Of a stretch of DNA of 64,000 bases, positions 17,451 through 28,175 are shown one piece after another (the stretch's first letter is position 1; each line of letters starts with the position of its first letter). The DNA comes from Oceanisphaera pacifica (GTDB lineage: Bacteria; Pseudomonadota; Gammaproteobacteria; Enterobacterales; Aeromonadaceae). A program made the position numbers and the translations under genes. The stretch spans positions 186,001 through 250,000 of the forward strand of contig NZ_JAGDFX010000002.1 of NCBI RefSeq assembly GCF_017498065.1. Direction: 5' to 3'. The notes under the pieces are model-generated. The model was not told the origin of the DNA. It was given only the letters and a program-made list of their open reading frames with translations, and made no database searches.

Positions 17451-18405
17451 ATTGCTGTTTCAGCTGCTCACTAAGTTGAAAAACGGCCATGGCATAAAGC
17501 GGACTGTGATTATAACGGGTTATGACATAAAAGTTATGCTGAACCACCCAGTATTCTGGGCCTTTTTCGCCATCTAAGCGCAATAACTTAACTGGGGTGT
17601 CTGCATCTAACGCTTGCGGCAGGGTAACGCCGGCAGCTTCTAATTCAGCCCAAGTATGATTTAACGTTAAGTCTTCAGTTAATAAAGAGGCGATCGCATC
17701 AGTATTGGTGATCTTGGCTGGGTGGGCTACTCCTTCGTTAGGGTGCCACTTATGTTCATAAAAATAGTTGGCAACACTACCAATGGCATCGTCTGCTAAA
17801 AATAGGTTACGTTCACCATCGGAGTCGAAATCGACCGCATAATGACGATAGCTCGATGAAATAAATTGTCCCATGCCCATGGCTCCCGCATAAGAGCCTT
17901 TTTGAGTGTCGAGCGACCAACCTTGCTCTTTTGCAAGCGCTAAGTAATGCCCCAGCTCAGAGCGAAAAAATTCACCGCGAGGAGGGTAGTGAAAGCCTAA
18001 GGTATAAAGCGCATCTAATACTTTATAGTTGCCCATGTGGGCACCATAAAAGGTTTCTACGCCAATAATGGCGGTAATGATTTCGGCGGGTATCTGTAAT
18101 TGTTGCTCGGCACTGGTTAATAAATCTTGGTGCTGCTGCCAGAACTCCACGCCTTTGGTAAGGCGCTTTTCCGTTAAAAAGATAGGTCGATACTGATGCC
18201 AAGGTTTCCCTTCGGCGGGGCGCGTCATGGCATCAATAATAGATTGCTGATAATGGGCCTGAGTGAGTGCGTCGCTGAACTCGTTGACCGGAACCTCGAA
18301 CTGACCTGCAAGTTCGTCTAGCCAAACGGCTTGTTCGGGAGGAGGAGCAATGGCTAATACAGAAGAGCTCACCAAAAAGCTGGCAGAAAGAAGAGCAAGA
18401 CGCAT
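17431..18405 (-). CDS. mltB: Lytic murein transglycosylase B family protein, no lipobox
   Basis: Cleaves the glycan strand with formation of 1,6-anhydro-muramic acid. The 324-residue product has the catalytic glutamate in IIGVETFYGAHMG, then GAMGMGQFISSSY, the DFDSDGERNLF metal-binding-like loop, GSVANYFYEHKW and TRYNHSPLYAMAV, all typical of MltB. The N-terminus (MRLALLSASFLVSSSVLAIA) is a plain signal peptide with no cysteine, so unlike E. coli MltB it should be a soluble periplasmic enzyme. It sits between rodA (12 bases) and rlpA (20-base overlap) in the cell-shape cluster. Confidence 0.93.
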   Translation of the reverse strand: MRLALLSASFLVSSSVLAIAPPPEQAVWLDELAGQFEVPVNEFSDALTQAHYQQSIIDAMTRPAEGKPWHQYRPIFLTEKRLTKGVEFWQQHQDLLTSAEQQLQIPAEIITAIIGVETFYGAHMGNYKVLDALYTLGFHYPPRGEFFRSELGHYLALAKEQGWSLDTQKGSYAGAMGMGQFISSSYRHYAVDFDSDGERNLFLADDAIGSVANYFYEHKWHPNEGVAHPAKITNTDAIASLLTEDLTLNHTWAELEAAGVTLPQALDADTPVKLLRLDGEKGPEYWVVQHNFYVITRYNHSPLYAMAVFQLSEQLKQQYDETSL

Positions 18406-18417
18406 TCAATTATCCTT

Positions 18418-19524
18418 TTATTTAGCCAACAGGCGTTTGTGAGTATGCACTGACATAAGAATGCCAAATCCGGCCATCAGTGTCACCATGGAAGTACCGC
18501 CGTAACTGATGAGGGGCAGGGGGACACCCACCACAGGAAGCAAACCACTGACCATGCCAATATTAACAAAGACATATACAAAAAACGTAAGAGTGAGCGC
18601 GCCCCCTAGCAAGCGAGGGAAGGCTCCGTGTGCTTGCATCGAAATATACAAGCCTCGCCAAATAATAAACAAGTAGAGTGCCATTAATAGGCAGACGCCA
18701 ACTAAACCAAACTCTTCACTTAATACTGCAAAAATAAAATCGGTATGGCGCTCGGGTAAAAACTCTAATTGTGACTGTGTGCCTTGCAGCCAACCTTTGC
18801 CCCATAAACCACCAGAGCCAATGGCAATCTTTGATTGAATAATATGATAACCGGCTCCCAGAGGATCGCTTTCGGGGTTAAGCAGAGTCAAGACTCGTCG
18901 CTTTTGATAATCGTGCATCAGAAAAAACCACAATGCCGGTAAAAAGGCAGCCATGCTTATCACTGCTGCTAGAATTAGTCGCCATGACATACCCGCTAAA
19001 AAAATAACAAAAATACCTGATGCCGCCACTAATAAAGAAGTGCCTAAATCCGGCTGGCTGGCAATGAGTAGTGTTGGAGCAATCACCATAGCTAACGCGA
19101 TAAAAACCCTTAATAAGCTGGGAGGTAAGGGATAGCGGCTAATGTAAGTGGCGATCATCATGGGCATCACCAACTTCATAATTTCGGAAGGCTGAAAGCG
19201 TATTGCTCCAAACTCAAGCCAGCGCTGTGCCCCTTTACCTATATCGCCGACCAAGAGTACTAGTACGAGTAATATGCAGCCTAACATAAAAATAGGTGGT
19301 CCCCAGCGCGCATAAAAGCTTGGTGATAATTGCGCAAGAGCAATCATCACGACGATGGACACACCAATACGCACCGCTTGGCGTATTAGCGAGTCCATAT
19401 CTTCGCCTGAAGCTGAATATAAAATAGCCAAGCTTGCGCTTAATAAAGCAATGAGTGCCAGTAATAAAGGCCAATCTAGGTGTAATACCTCCCATAGCGA
19501 ACGACGGTGTTGATGGCTACTCAT
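18418..19524 (-). CDS. rodA: Peptidoglycan glycosyltransferase RodA (SEDS family)
   Basis: Polymerises glycan strands in the elongasome. The 368 residues form about ten membrane helices. Typical SEDS blocks are [37 protein letters not shown] followed by [14 protein letters not shown], and [14 protein letters not shown]. The last 8 coding bases of mrdA overlap its start, as expected for the cognate PBP2 partner. Confidence 0.97.
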   Translation of the reverse strand: MSSHQHRRSLWEVLHLDWPLLLALIALLSASLAILYSASGEDMDSLIRQAVRIGVSIVVMIALAQLSPSFYARWGPPIFMLGCILLVLVLLVGDIGKGAQRWLEFGAIRFQPSEIMKLVMPMMIATYISRYPLPPSLLRVFIALAMVIAPTLLIASQPDLGTSLLVAASGIFVIFLAGMSWRLILAAVISMAAFLPALWFFLMHDYQKRRVLTLLNPESDPLGAGYHIIQSKIAIGSGGLWGKGWLQGTQSQLEFLPERHTDFIFAVLSEEFGLVGVCLLMALYLFIIWRGLYISMQAHGAFPRLLGGALTLTFFVYVFVNIGMVSGLLPVVGVPLPLISYGGTSMVTLMAGFGILMSVHTHKRLLAK

Positions 19525-21409
19525 CGGTTAGCTCCTGGGTATTGGGGGGATCAAGTATTTCAGGGATCATATATAGATCGAGTAAAGCACGGGCAACGGG
19601 AGCAGCTTGAGAGCTGCCGCCCCCGGCATTTTCTAACACCACTGAGACGACCACTTCGGGGTTTTCATAAGGGGCGAAAGCAACAAATAAAGCATTATCT
19701 CGCAGGTGTTCTTTTGTTTTGGCATGATCATACTGTTGGTTTTCAGCCAAGCTAAATACCTGTGCCGTGCCGGATTTACCCGCCGCAGTATAAGGCGTAT
19801 TAGCAAAAGCGCGTCTGGCGGTGCCTTCTCTGCCATTAATTACGCGGTGCATGCCGGTGAGGGAGACATCCCAAAAACTTTCTTGTTTAAGATTAATGGG
19901 CTGGCCTTTACTTATTGGCATCGTAATCATGCCATCGGGGGCGCCTATACCATGCAATAATCTGGGGTGAACGGTGTCACCTTTGTCGACTAAAATACTG
20001 GTGGCACGAGCCAATTGTAAAGGCGTTGCGGTCCAGTAACCTTGGCCAATACCCACAGAAATAGTGTCACCTTGATACCAAGGTTGCTTATGGCGTGCTT
20101 TTTTCCATTCTCGCGAAGGGAGATTACCGTTGGCTTCTTCATGCAAATCTATGCCGGAATATTCACCAAAACCAAAGCGACTCATATAGTCATTAATACC
20201 ATCTATGCCGACTTTATATGCCAAGTCATAAAAAAAGGTATCGGCAGAAATTTCAATGGCTCTATATACGTCCATCCAGCCGTGCCCCCAGCGTCGCCAA
20301 TCGCGAAACTTACGTTTAGTATTGGGGATTTGAAAGTAAGGGCCACCAAAAAAGCGAGTATTGGGCGTAAATGCACCTTCATTTAGCCCCATGATGGCCA
20401 GCATGGGCTTAACGGTAGAAGCGGGGGCATAAATACCTTGGCTGGCACGATTAATCAGTGGCCGATCGGGGTTATTTAGTAAATGACGGTATTCGGGCCC
20501 ACTAATACCGTGTACAAATAAGTTAGGATCATAGCTGGGGCTGGAGATAATACTGAGTACTTTACCGTCTTTGGGGGTCATGATCACCGCAGCCCCACGG
20601 CGGTTAGCCATAAGTTCTTGTGCTTGTTGTTGCAAAGCCACATCAAGGTTTAAGTAAATATCACTGCCCGGTATCGGAGGTTGATATTTAAGGGTACGAA
20701 TAATGCGGCCGCGATTATTCACCTCTACTTCTTGGTACCCAGTTTGACCATGTAAGGTGTCTTCGTAATACCGCTCCACCCCAAGCTTGCCGATGTCGCG
20801 CGTAGCGGCATAGTTGGCGAGTTTATTATCTTTTTTTAATCGAGCGACGTCTTTGTCATTAATACGCGCTACATAGCCGACGGCGTGGGTAAAGGTATCG
20901 CGATACGGATAGAAACGCTTTAGGTAGGCTTCAATGGCCGCTCCGGGAAATTTGTGCTGGTTAATACTAAAGCGGGCGACTTGTTGTTCGGTGAGTCGAT
21001 TGACCAGTACTACAGGGTTAAAGCGACGTTGGCGTCGGGCTTCGTTTAAGAAACGTTCTTTCACCTTTGGTTCGAGCTCAAGCAAAGTGATGAGCTGATC
21101 CACCGTCTTATCTAAGTCTTGAGCTTGCTCGGGAGTGATCTCTAGACTATAAATAGGACGATTTTCAGCCAGCAAGATGCCATTGCGATCATAAATAAGC
21201 CCCCGAGTGGGTGCAATGGGAACCACCTTAATACGGTTATCGTTAGAACGGGTTTGATAGCTTTGGTGCTCGGTTATCTGCAAATGGTACAGATTGGCAA
21301 GTAGGCCGCCCATTAGGGCAATAATGCCGATAAAGGCGATCACGGCACGCCGCCAGTACAAAGAAGATTCTGCGCCATGGTCGCGCATCTTTATCCGAGA
21401 CGAAGCCAT
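19517..21409 (-). CDS. mrdA: Penicillin-binding protein 2 (cell elongation transpeptidase)
   Basis: Transpeptidase partner of RodA. At 630 residues it matches E. coli PBP2 (633). It has one N-terminal membrane segment (about residues 20-45), the pedestal/dimerisation domain starting with [12 protein letters not shown], and the transpeptidase domain with the active-site STVK ([11 protein letters not shown]), SAD ([12 protein letters not shown]) and KSGTAQ motifs. The start follows rlmH by two bases and the end overlaps rodA, so the block rsfS-rlmH-mrdA-rodA is one transcription unit. Confidence 0.98.
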   Translation of the reverse strand: MASSRIKMRDHGAESSLYWRRAVIAFIGIIALMGGLLANLYHLQITEHQSYQTRSNDNRIKVVPIAPTRGLIYDRNGILLAENRPIYSLEITPEQAQDLDKTVDQLITLLELEPKVKERFLNEARRQRRFNPVVLVNRLTEQQVARFSINQHKFPGAAIEAYLKRFYPYRDTFTHAVGYVARINDKDVARLKKDNKLANYAATRDIGKLGVERYYEDTLHGQTGYQEVEVNNRGRIIRTLKYQPPIPGSDIYLNLDVALQQQAQELMANRRGAAVIMTPKDGKVLSIISSPSYDPNLFVHGISGPEYRHLLNNPDRPLINRASQGIYAPASTVKPMLAIMGLNEGAFTPNTRFFGGPYFQIPNTKRKFRDWRRWGHGWMDVYRAIEISADTFFYDLAYKVGIDGINDYMSRFGFGEYSGIDLHEEANGNLPSREWKKARHKQPWYQGDTISVGIGQGYWTATPLQLARATSILVDKGDTVHPRLLHGIGAPDGMITMPISKGQPINLKQESFWDVSLTGMHRVINGREGTARRAFANTPYTAAGKSGTAQVFSLAENQQYDHAKTKEHLRDNALFVAFAPYENPEVVVSVVLENAGGGSSQAAPVARALLDLYMIPEILDPPNTQELTDE

Positions 21410-21411
21410 GA

Positions 21412-21882
21412 TTATTCCCGGTGGTAAGGGTGGTTATTATTAATGCTCCACGCGCGATACAGACTTTCAGCGGCCACCACTCGCACCAAGGGATGGGGCA
21501 GGGTGAGCGGAGATAATGACCAAGACTGTTCCGCTGCGCTTTTACAAGCGGGCGCTAACCCTTCTGGACCACCAATTAAAATAGCCACATCACGGCCGTC
21601 TAATTGCCAACGTGTCAGTTCAGTTGCTAACTGGGGCGTGGTCCAAGGGCGACCAGGAATATCGAGCGTAACAATGCGTGCCGATTTAGCCACTGCTGCC
21701 AGCATTTGTTCACCTTCACGCTGTAATATGCGTTCGATGTCAGCGTTTTTTCCCCGCTTACCCGCTGATATTTCTATTAGCTCTAATGACAAGTCTCTGG
21801 GAAAGCGGCGTTGATATTCCTGAAAGCCAGTTGTGACCCAGCTTGGCATTTTTGTGCCTACTGCCACCAGTTGCAACTTCAT
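21412..21882 (-). CDS. rlmH: 23S rRNA pseudouridine-1915 N3-methyltransferase
   Basis: SPOUT-class methyltransferase acting on the pseudouridine at position 1915 of assembled 70S ribosomes. The 156-residue length is standard. The knotted SAM-binding region shows [14 protein letters not shown] and [20 protein letters not shown], and the protein ends in NNHPYHRE, the family's C-terminal signature. Its ATG overlaps the rsfS stop (TAATG). Confidence 0.97.
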   Translation of the reverse strand: MKLQLVAVGTKMPSWVTTGFQEYQRRFPRDLSLELIEISAGKRGKNADIERILQREGEQMLAAVAKSARIVTLDIPGRPWTTPQLATELTRWQLDGRDVAILIGGPEGLAPACKSAAEQSWSLSPLTLPHPLVRVVAAESLYRAWSINNNHPYHRE

Positions 21883-22223
21883 TAGGCCGAGGCTCCTGTG
21901 GTATTGCTACCCCAGAGTTTTTCTAGTTGATAAAAATCGCGTGTTTCTTCTTGCATCACGTGCACGATAACATCGCCTAAATCTACCAATACCCACTCAC
22001 CGGCATCTTTACCTTGCATGCTTAAATAAGTGAGGCCGGCTTGTTTTGCTTCCATCACCATATTTTCGGCAATGGCGTTTACATGGCGGCTAGAGTTGCC
22101 TGAGCAGACAATCATGCAGTCGGTAATGCTGGATTTACCGGTAACGTCTAATACTTGTATATCGTTGGCTTTGCTATCGTCGAGCTTATCGGCGATAAAA
22201 TCGTATAATTCTTGACCTTGCAA
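21882..22223 (-). CDS. rsfS: Ribosome silencing factor RsfS
   Basis: Binds ribosomal protein L14 (uL14) and blocks subunit joining when nutrients are scarce. The 113-residue protein has the family pattern [31 protein letters not shown] and [16 protein letters not shown], followed by FYQLEKLW. The start is TTG at 22223 with GGAG nine bases upstream; no ATG is available in frame nearby. Overlaps rlmH by one base, following nadD by 34 bases. Confidence 0.95.
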   Translation of the reverse strand: MQGQELYDFIADKLDDSKANDIQVLDVTGKSSITDCMIVCSGNSSRHVNAIAENMVMEAKQAGLTYLSMQGKDAGEWVLVDLGDVIVHVMQEETRDFYQLEKLWGSNTTGASA

Positions 22224-22257
22224 GGGGGCTTACTCCAAAAATAAAAATGACGGCAGA

Positions 22258-22905
22258 TTATAACACGCTAGATTGATAGAGTCGCTGTTCTCTAATGTAG
22301 TTAGCAACAGCCTCAGGCAACAAATATTGCGGATTGTTCCCTTGGTGAAGAATGCTGCGAATTTGGGTGGATGAAATATCCAACTGAGCGTTATTAAACA
22401 GATAAATATAGCCTGCTAAATGCTGCTGTAATGTACTGGATTCTGTGGTGCCATGGGCCTGATATAACGCCTTGATTGTGCTGTTAAAATGAGGTTGATA
22501 TCCGGGTCTGTAACTCACTATTAGATGGGTATATTCCAATAACTCTTGCCAGCGATGCCAGCGATTGAGCCCACAAAATGCGTCCATGCCCATTAAAAAA
22601 CACAAGGGCGTATCGGGGAGTTCAGCGCGTAGCTCTATCAGGGTTTCTAGAGTGTAAGAAGGGCGGTCGCGCATTAATTCTCGATCGTCAATAACGAGCC
22701 TTGGCGTCTGTTCGGCCGCTAATCGCGCCATTGCCAGCCTATGCTTAGGGGCACTGTCGGGTGTGGCTTTATGGGGCGGAATATAATTAGGCAACAAGCG
22801 TACCTCGGCTAAATTTAGCCGTTCTTGTAGTTCAATCGCTGGGCGTAAATGCCCGTTATGAATGGGGTCAAAGGTGCCACCCAACAAACCAATCGCTTTT
22901 TTCAT
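22258..22905 (-). CDS. nadD: Nicotinate-nucleotide adenylyltransferase
   Basis: Makes deamido-NAD from nicotinate mononucleotide and ATP. The nucleotidyltransferase motif LLGGTFDPIHNGHLRPA is at the N-terminus and ISSTQIRS near the C-terminus. I use the ATG at 22905 (215 residues); the TTG three codons earlier overlaps the AGG-containing ribosome site. Upstream neighbour is holA, separated here by about 280 bases of repeats, although in E. coli holA and nadD are adjacent. Confidence 0.96.
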   Translation of the reverse strand: MKKAIGLLGGTFDPIHNGHLRPAIELQERLNLAEVRLLPNYIPPHKATPDSAPKHRLAMARLAAEQTPRLVIDDRELMRDRPSYTLETLIELRAELPDTPLCFLMGMDAFCGLNRWHRWQELLEYTHLIVSYRPGYQPHFNSTIKALYQAHGTTESSTLQQHLAGYIYLFNNAQLDISSTQIRSILHQGNNPQYLLPEAVANYIREQRLYQSSVL

Positions 22906-22929
22906 TGTAAACAACCTATGTTAAGAGTG

Positions 22930-23175
22930 ATGGGTAAAGGGTGAGGCGTAAAAAGCGCCTAGCACCCAGCGCCAAGTTAAGAGAAACACCAACACTAGAC
23001 CTAGAGCTGCAACGAAATCCACGAAACCCGCGAAAAAATTAAAATGTGATAAGCGCGAAAGTGATTAAGGCATATTTTTTGTAAGGCCTTAACAATCAGA
23101 TCCGTTTTTTCAGATTTGATCTCTATTTTTCTGTGAGTTCGTGGATTCCGTTGCGAAAAAGTATTTAATCTTTAT
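22930..23175. repeat. Repeat cluster in the nadD-holA gap
   Basis: Holds two different repeat types. At about 22949-22985 the block TAGCACCCAGCGCCAAGTTAAGAG resembles the reverse strand of 44621-44690 (only short parts are quoted). At 23009-23027 (GCAACGAAATCCACGAAAC) and 23137-23154 (GTTCGTGGATTCCGTTGC) lie the arms of an imperfect inverted repeat; the right arm with its flank is related to 11686-11760. There is no convincing ORF. Confidence 0.6.
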
Positions 23176-23188
23176 TTTAAGTTTGGTG

Positions 23189-24211
23189 CTATGGGGTAAT
23201 CACCATCAGGCGCTCATCGAGAAAGCCGACGCAAATGCTGTGTAACCAGCGCCAGGCTTGGTCATCGTCAAAGTTGGCGACGGCACGGTCGGTGGCGGCG
23301 AGCATAGCTTGTAGCTGTTGTATTTTTGCCAATGGCAAGCGAGCCAAAGCCGATTGCATCAAACCTTGGCGGCTCGACCATACGTGAAAATGGCTGGCTA
23401 ATTGGCTAAATGACTGGCCACTAAGCAGCCCTAACTGCAACTGCTGTAAGGTGCTTAGCTCTCTGGCTAACAAGTGGCACAACATGCCGGCCTCTACGCC
23501 TTCAATGCGCAGCTGTAACAAAATACGGCAGGCACGCTTAATCTTGCCTTGTAACAGAGGGTCGAACAGCTGAAAGGGGTTAAACTGGTGTTGTGGCTGT
23601 ACTCTGTGTTGTAATGCCGAGAGTGTTAACGGCTGCGGTAATGCTTGCAATGTCAGCTTTTCTATTTCTCCATTAACGCCGAGTAAGTTGCCTTCAAATG
23701 CATAAGCGAGCCATTGAATGGCTTCTGGCTCAGCACTCATATCATGTTGTTGTAGGCGCTGGGTTAACCAGCGGCCAAAGTGGCGTGCATCGGGAGTAAA
23801 TACCGGAATAACGGGGCCGGTTGCGGCCAGCGCCTTAAACCAAGCTCCCTTTTGCTGTTGCTGATTAAGCTTAGGACCTGTGACTAACAGTAATAAGTCG
23901 GCATGGCATTGCTTAAGTAGCTCACGCAATCGCTCTGAGGCCGTTTTATCGAGTTTATCGGGTAAGTGCAATTCAATAATTTGCCGCTGGCTAAATAAAC
24001 TCATGCTTTGGCTTTCAGAGAAAATGGCATCCCAGTCTAAATTGGGATCAGCATCAAATCGGCTGCGTTCATCAAAGCCTAAGGTGCGTGCGGTGTGGCG
24101 CAGGGCATCGAGCGCTTCTTGCTTTAACAGTGGCTCGTCGCCATAAATAAAGTAGCAGGGGGCGAGCCCTGCTTGTAAGTGTTGTGCGAGTTGTTCAGGA
24201 TATAGGCGCAT
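23189..24211 (-). CDS. holA: DNA polymerase III delta subunit
   Basis: Clamp-loader subunit that opens the beta clamp. The 340-residue protein starts with the beta-binding delta N-terminus MRLYPEQLAQHL, then CYFIYGDEPLLKQEALD (degenerate AAA+ P-loop region), the ESQSMSLFSQRQIIEL segment that carries the clamp-contacting residues, and a helical collar domain at the end. Its ATG overlaps the lptE stop by one base, as in E. coli. Confidence 0.96.
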   Translation of the reverse strand: MRLYPEQLAQHLQAGLAPCYFIYGDEPLLKQEALDALRHTARTLGFDERSRFDADPNLDWDAIFSESQSMSLFSQRQIIELHLPDKLDKTASERLRELLKQCHADLLLLVTGPKLNQQQQKGAWFKALAATGPVIPVFTPDARHFGRWLTQRLQQHDMSAEPEAIQWLAYAFEGNLLGVNGEIEKLTLQALPQPLTLSALQHRVQPQHQFNPFQLFDPLLQGKIKRACRILLQLRIEGVEAGMLCHLLARELSTLQQLQLGLLSGQSFSQLASHFHVWSSRQGLMQSALARLPLAKIQQLQAMLAATDRAVANFDDDQAWRWLHSICVGFLDERLMVITP

Positions 24212-24696
24212 TAGAAAGATAAACGATTAAGCTGGCGTACAATTTGCTCTGCGGCTTCGTGCTCCATTTGTTCACGTAGCTGAAACTGCTCTCGGCTAGA
24301 GGCCAATGCTTGTGCTGACTTGTCGAGAAAACTGCGATTAAAGGTTACGTTAAATACTTGGCGCGCTTGGTCTGGCATATCTAGGGTAAAGCGAGTACCA
24401 AAGCGTGTTGCATATTCTAAGGCATCGGCACGGTTGTTAACCGACGCCACTGTATTACCTTGACCTAAGCCTGAGATGCTCAGTACGGGGGTTAAGGCAT
24501 CGGGAGCAACAAGTTGAGCACCAGCGCGTTGCAAGCGTGCAGACACTAGACGATAAAATTGACTTTTATCGTCCCCGACCAAGGCAATGCGCTGCAACTC
24601 TGGCGCTAAATTATCGCCACCGCGCAACTGAAAACCACAGCCGACGAGCAGTAGGGTTAATAGGACTAAGCCGCTAGCTTTAATGCGATAAAGCAT
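24211..24696 (-). CDS. lptE: LPS-assembly lipoprotein LptE
   Basis: Outer-membrane lipoprotein that plugs the LptD barrel for lipopolysaccharide export. 161 residues; signal peptide with lipobox LLLVGC (cysteine about residue 20) followed by GFQLRGGDNLAPELQRI, the family N-terminus. AGGAG precedes the ATG. Lies 163 bases after leuS and overlaps holA by one base: leuS-lptE-holA order as in E. coli. Confidence 0.94.
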   Translation of the reverse strand: MLYRIKASGLVLLTLLLVGCGFQLRGGDNLAPELQRIALVGDDKSQFYRLVSARLQRAGAQLVAPDALTPVLSISGLGQGNTVASVNNRADALEYATRFGTRFTLDMPDQARQVFNVTFNRSFLDKSAQALASSREQFQLREQMEHEAAEQIVRQLNRLSF

Positions 24697-24800
24697 AAGA
24701 ACTCCTTTGGATTGACGGCTCTCTAAGAGCGCCTTATTTTATGTGGTAATACTCGACTCACATTTATAGCCCGTTCAAAAAGGTAGAGTAAATTCGACCC

Positions 24801-24837
24801 TAAATTAAACAAGTACCCTGCTTGAATAGGGTACTTG
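24801..24837 (-). terminator. Hairpin terminator after leuS
   Basis: A perfect 10-bp stem CAAGTACCCT/AGGGTACTTG with an 8-base loop, followed on the minus strand by TTTAATTTA. The T tract is interrupted, so some read-through into lptE-holA is likely. A short AGCTGACAGC repeat at 24844-24859 sits between it and the stop codon. Confidence 0.65.
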
Positions 24838-24859
24838 TTGTTCTGATAGCTGACAGCTA

Positions 24860-27454
24860 TTAATTCGCCACTATATTAAGCAGTTTACCGGGTACGTAAA
24901 TCACTTTGCGTAGGGTTTTGCCTTCAAGGTGACGCGCCACGTTCTCATCGGCTTGTGCCGTTTGCTCAACGTCCTCTTTTGCGGCATCTGCGGCGACGGT
25001 AATCTTACTGCGTACCTTGCCATTAACCTGCACCACAATAAGCTTTTCATCTTCAATAAGTGCACTTTGATCAGCCTCTGGCCAAGGGGCATGGTCGATG
25101 TCTGTATTGCCTAATCCCTGCCACAGCTCAACACCAGTGTGGGGAATAATAGGGTGTAGCATTACCGTGATGGCTTCCAGTGCTTCTTGTAGTAACGCGC
25201 GGTTTTGGGCATCACTCATGTCTACTTTAGTCAGCTGATTCATCAGCTCCATTACGGCGGCAATGGCGGTATTAAAGGTTTGACGGCGGCCAATATCGTC
25301 ACTGACTTTGTTAATGGTTTTATGTACAGCACGGCGCAGGGCTTTTTGCTCACGGCTTAAGCTGGCGACATTAAGCGCGTCAACAGGGCCGTGAGATTGA
25401 TGCTCAAACACCAAACGCCATAAGCGTTTAATAAAGCGCTGTGCACCTTCTACCCCTGAATCTGACCATTCCAGCGTCATATCAGCAGGGGAGGCAAACA
25501 TCATAAATAAACGCACGGTATCAGCACCGTACTTATCGATCATCACCTGCGGATCGATACCGTTATTTTTTGATTTCGACATCTTGGTCATGCCGGTATG
25601 CACCAGTTCGTTACCTGCTTGGTCTTTTGCCGTTTTAACGCGGCCTTTTTCGTCGCGCTCAAGGGTGACATCTAGAGGGCTAACCCAAGTACGAGCCCCT
25701 TTTTCATCGGTATGATAAAAGGCGTCAGCCAGTACCATGCCTTGGCACAATAAGCGCTTAAAGGGCTCGTCAGATTCTACTAAGCCGGTGTCACGCAATA
25801 ACTTGTGGAAAAAGCGCGAGTACAATAAGTGCATGCAAGCGTGCTCTATGCCGCCAATATATTGATCCACGGGTAGCCAGTAGTTGGCTTTTTCAGGATC
25901 CAACATGCCTTGGTCGTATTCTGGGCTGCAATAGCGGGCATAATACCAAGATGACTCCATAAAGGTGTCAAAGGTGTCGGTTTCACGCAGTGCAGGCTGG
26001 CCGTTATAAGTGGTTTTGGCCCACTCGGCATCGGCTTTAATGGGGCTTTGAATGCCATCCATCACCACATCTTCTGGCAAGATAACGGGCAAGTCTGCTT
26101 CAGGTACGCCGACCACTGAGCCGTCTTCTAGGTTCAGCATCGGAATAGGGGCACCCCAGTAACGCTGGCGGCTCACGCCCCAATCACGCAGGCGAAAGTT
26201 AACGGTACGTTCACCGAGCTTTTTCTCGATTAAGGTATCGGCAATGGCATCAAAGGCGGCTTGAAAATCTAAGCCATCAAATTCGCCGGAGTTAAATAGT
26301 ATCCCTTGTTCGGTGTACGCCTCTGTGCTGATATCTAGCTCACTACCATCGGCAGGCTTGATCACAGGAGTAATCTCAAGGCCATATTGAGTGGCAAACT
26401 CGTAATCACGTTGATCGTGTGCCGGTACCGACATCACCGCCCCAGAGCCATAATCCATTAACACAAAGTTGGCGGCCCAAATGGGGACTTGTTTGCCAGT
26501 TAATGGGTGTACGGCATATAAGCCAGTGGCCACGCCTTTTTTATCCATGGTGGCCATGTCTGCTTCGGCAACATTGCTGTTGTGTTTACAGTCTTCGATA
26601 AAAGCTGCAAGCTTGGGGTTGTTTTTAGCAGCTTGCTCTGCCAAAGGGTGACCGGCAGCAATGCCCACATAGGTTACGCCCATTAGCGTATCGGGACGCG
26701 TGGTGTACACATCCAATGCTTGAGTTTGCTCTGGTGCTTGGTCGGCCACGCCAAAGGTTAAGGTCACACCTTCGCTGCGGCCAATCCAGTTACGCTGCAT
26801 GGCTTTAACTTGCTCGGGCCACTCATCTAAGGTGTCAAGATCAGCTAATAGCTCATCAGCGTACTCGGTGATTTTAATAAACCACTGCGGAATTTCTTTA
26901 CGCTCAACCGGAGTGTCACAACGCCAGCAACAGCCTTCGTTGACTTGCTCATTGGCCAGTACGGTTTCATCGTGAGGGCACCAGTTAACCGACGAGGTTT
27001 TTTTATAAACCAAGCCTTTTTCGTACAGCTTTGTGAAAAACCATTGTTCCCAACGATAATATTCAGGGGTACAGGTCGCAAACTCACGATCCCAGTCATA
27101 ACCAAAGCCCAAGCGCTTCAGCTGGTTTTTCATGTAATCGATATTTTCGTAGGTCCAAGGTGCGGGCGCCGTCTTGTTATTAATGGCGGCATTCTCGGCA
27201 GGCAAGCCAAAGGCGTCCCAACCTATGGGCTGCAGTACATTTTTACCTTGCAAGCGTTGGTAGCGAGAGATAACGTCACCTATGGTGTAGTTACGTACAT
27301 GCCCCATGTGCAGTCGGCCTGACGGGTAAGGAAACATAGATAAACAATAAAATTTGTCTTTACCTGGCTGCTCTGTGGCCTTAAAAGTCTGCTGTTCTGC
27401 CCACAAGCGTTGCACTTTGGGCTCAATATCTTGGGGAATGTATTGCTCTTGCAT
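24860..27454 (-). CDS. leuS: Leucyl-tRNA synthetase
   Basis: Class I aminoacyl-tRNA synthetase charging tRNA-Leu. 864 residues (E. coli 860). HIGH motif in [15 protein letters not shown] near residue 45; KMSKSKNNG near residue 625; the editing domain (CP1) lies between, with [13 protein letters not shown] and [15 protein letters not shown]; ends in a C-terminal domain [18 protein letters not shown] at 27454 with an AT-rich upstream region. Divergent from the ybeL-like gene at 27580. Confidence 0.98.
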   Translation of the reverse strand: MQEQYIPQDIEPKVQRLWAEQQTFKATEQPGKDKFYCLSMFPYPSGRLHMGHVRNYTIGDVISRYQRLQGKNVLQPIGWDAFGLPAENAAINNKTAPAPWTYENIDYMKNQLKRLGFGYDWDREFATCTPEYYRWEQWFFTKLYEKGLVYKKTSSVNWCPHDETVLANEQVNEGCCWRCDTPVERKEIPQWFIKITEYADELLADLDTLDEWPEQVKAMQRNWIGRSEGVTLTFGVADQAPEQTQALDVYTTRPDTLMGVTYVGIAAGHPLAEQAAKNNPKLAAFIEDCKHNSNVAEADMATMDKKGVATGLYAVHPLTGKQVPIWAANFVLMDYGSGAVMSVPAHDQRDYEFATQYGLEITPVIKPADGSELDISTEAYTEQGILFNSGEFDGLDFQAAFDAIADTLIEKKLGERTVNFRLRDWGVSRQRYWGAPIPMLNLEDGSVVGVPEADLPVILPEDVVMDGIQSPIKADAEWAKTTYNGQPALRETDTFDTFMESSWYYARYCSPEYDQGMLDPEKANYWLPVDQYIGGIEHACMHLLYSRFFHKLLRDTGLVESDEPFKRLLCQGMVLADAFYHTDEKGARTWVSPLDVTLERDEKGRVKTAKDQAGNELVHTGMTKMSKSKNNGIDPQVMIDKYGADTVRLFMMFASPADMTLEWSDSGVEGAQRFIKRLWRLVFEHQSHGPVDALNVASLSREQKALRRAVHKTINKVSDDIGRRQTFNTAIAAVMELMNQLTKVDMSDAQNRALLQEALEAITVMLHPIIPHTGVELWQGLGNTDIDHAPWPEADQSALIEDEKLIVVQVNGKVRSKITVAADAAKEDVEQTAQADENVARHLEGKTLRKVIYVPGKLLNIVAN

Positions 27455-27579
27455 GAATGATATCCGGATTTGTGAATTAGGTAATAAACCAAGGCTCTAA
27501 ATAGCCATAGAATACCTTAGGGGAGGAAAGGCAACAATAGCCGTGCCCTGGGTGCTCACTATGATAAAGGAGATTGAGC

Positions 27580-28065
27580 ATGGATAACCAACATAAGAAA
27601 AAGAAAAGTGGCTATGATGCCTTTGTTGACGATTTGCATAAGCGTTGGCAAGAAAGTGAAAATACCAGCATAAAAGAGTTGGTTGAAACCACACAAGCTT
27701 ATATGGAGGCGGCCAGTGACTTAACCAAAGACGAGCTGGCGTTGATTGCTGAGTATGTAAAGCGAGACTTGGTGGAGCTTGAAGACAGTGGCGATGAGTT
27801 TAGAGACAGCTTATTTTATCGACGCATTAAAGAAACCGTTTGGGGATGGGTATCGGAAATTACCGATAAAAGTCAGTTAGAGTGGCAGGAGTTAGCCACA
27901 GAGTTGACCAATAATGGTGAATATCAAGCGGGTGAAGTGGTGGGGCCTGGCCGTTACGACTGCACCCTGTGCGCACATTCTCACGAAGTGACTCACCCCG
28001 AAGTGCTCACCAGCTGTTTAGAGTGTAATCATACTGCTTTTATTCGCCGTCCATTAGCGGTGTAA
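27580..28065 (+). CDS. ybeL: Zinc-ribbon protein YbeL (DUF1451)
   Basis: 161-residue soluble protein with a long helical N-terminal part and a C-terminal four-cysteine zinc ribbon, CTLCAH and CLECNH, about residues 130-152. This is the YbeL/DUF1451 pattern. The ATG at 27580 has AAGGAG seven bases upstream; the TTG two codons earlier is not needed. Next to leuS in divergent orientation, as ybeL is in E. coli. Function unknown. Confidence 0.9.
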   Translation: MDNQHKKKKSGYDAFVDDLHKRWQESENTSIKELVETTQAYMEAASDLTKDELALIAEYVKRDLVELEDSGDEFRDSLFYRRIKETVWGWVSEITDKSQLEWQELATELTNNGEYQAGEVVGPGRYDCTLCAHSHEVTHPEVLTSCLECNHTAFIRRPLAV

Positions 28066-28071
28066 GTGACA

Positions 28072-28158
28072 GCCGTACGTGATACGCCGTACGTGATACG
28101 CCGTACGCTATACGTATAAGTACTAAAGAACAGTGTTATGCCGTACGATTTACTCTGC
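28072..28158. repeat. TACGCCGTACG tandem-like repeat
   Basis: Just after ybeL, the unit GCCGTACGTGATAC occurs twice in tandem and then in a variant GCCGTACGCTATAC, with a further GCCGTACG near 28142. Related CGTACGGCGTACAGC and GTCGTACAGCTTACGGC stretches appear at 13099-13116 and 28217-28240. The core CGTACG is self-complementary. Confidence 0.65.
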
Positions 28159-28175
28159 GTGTTAGGGCAATAAAA

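Noticed and set aside
28072-28130. CRISPR array suggested by the tandem units after ybeL
   Set aside because: Units are about 14-20 bases without spacers of constant length and there are no cas genes.
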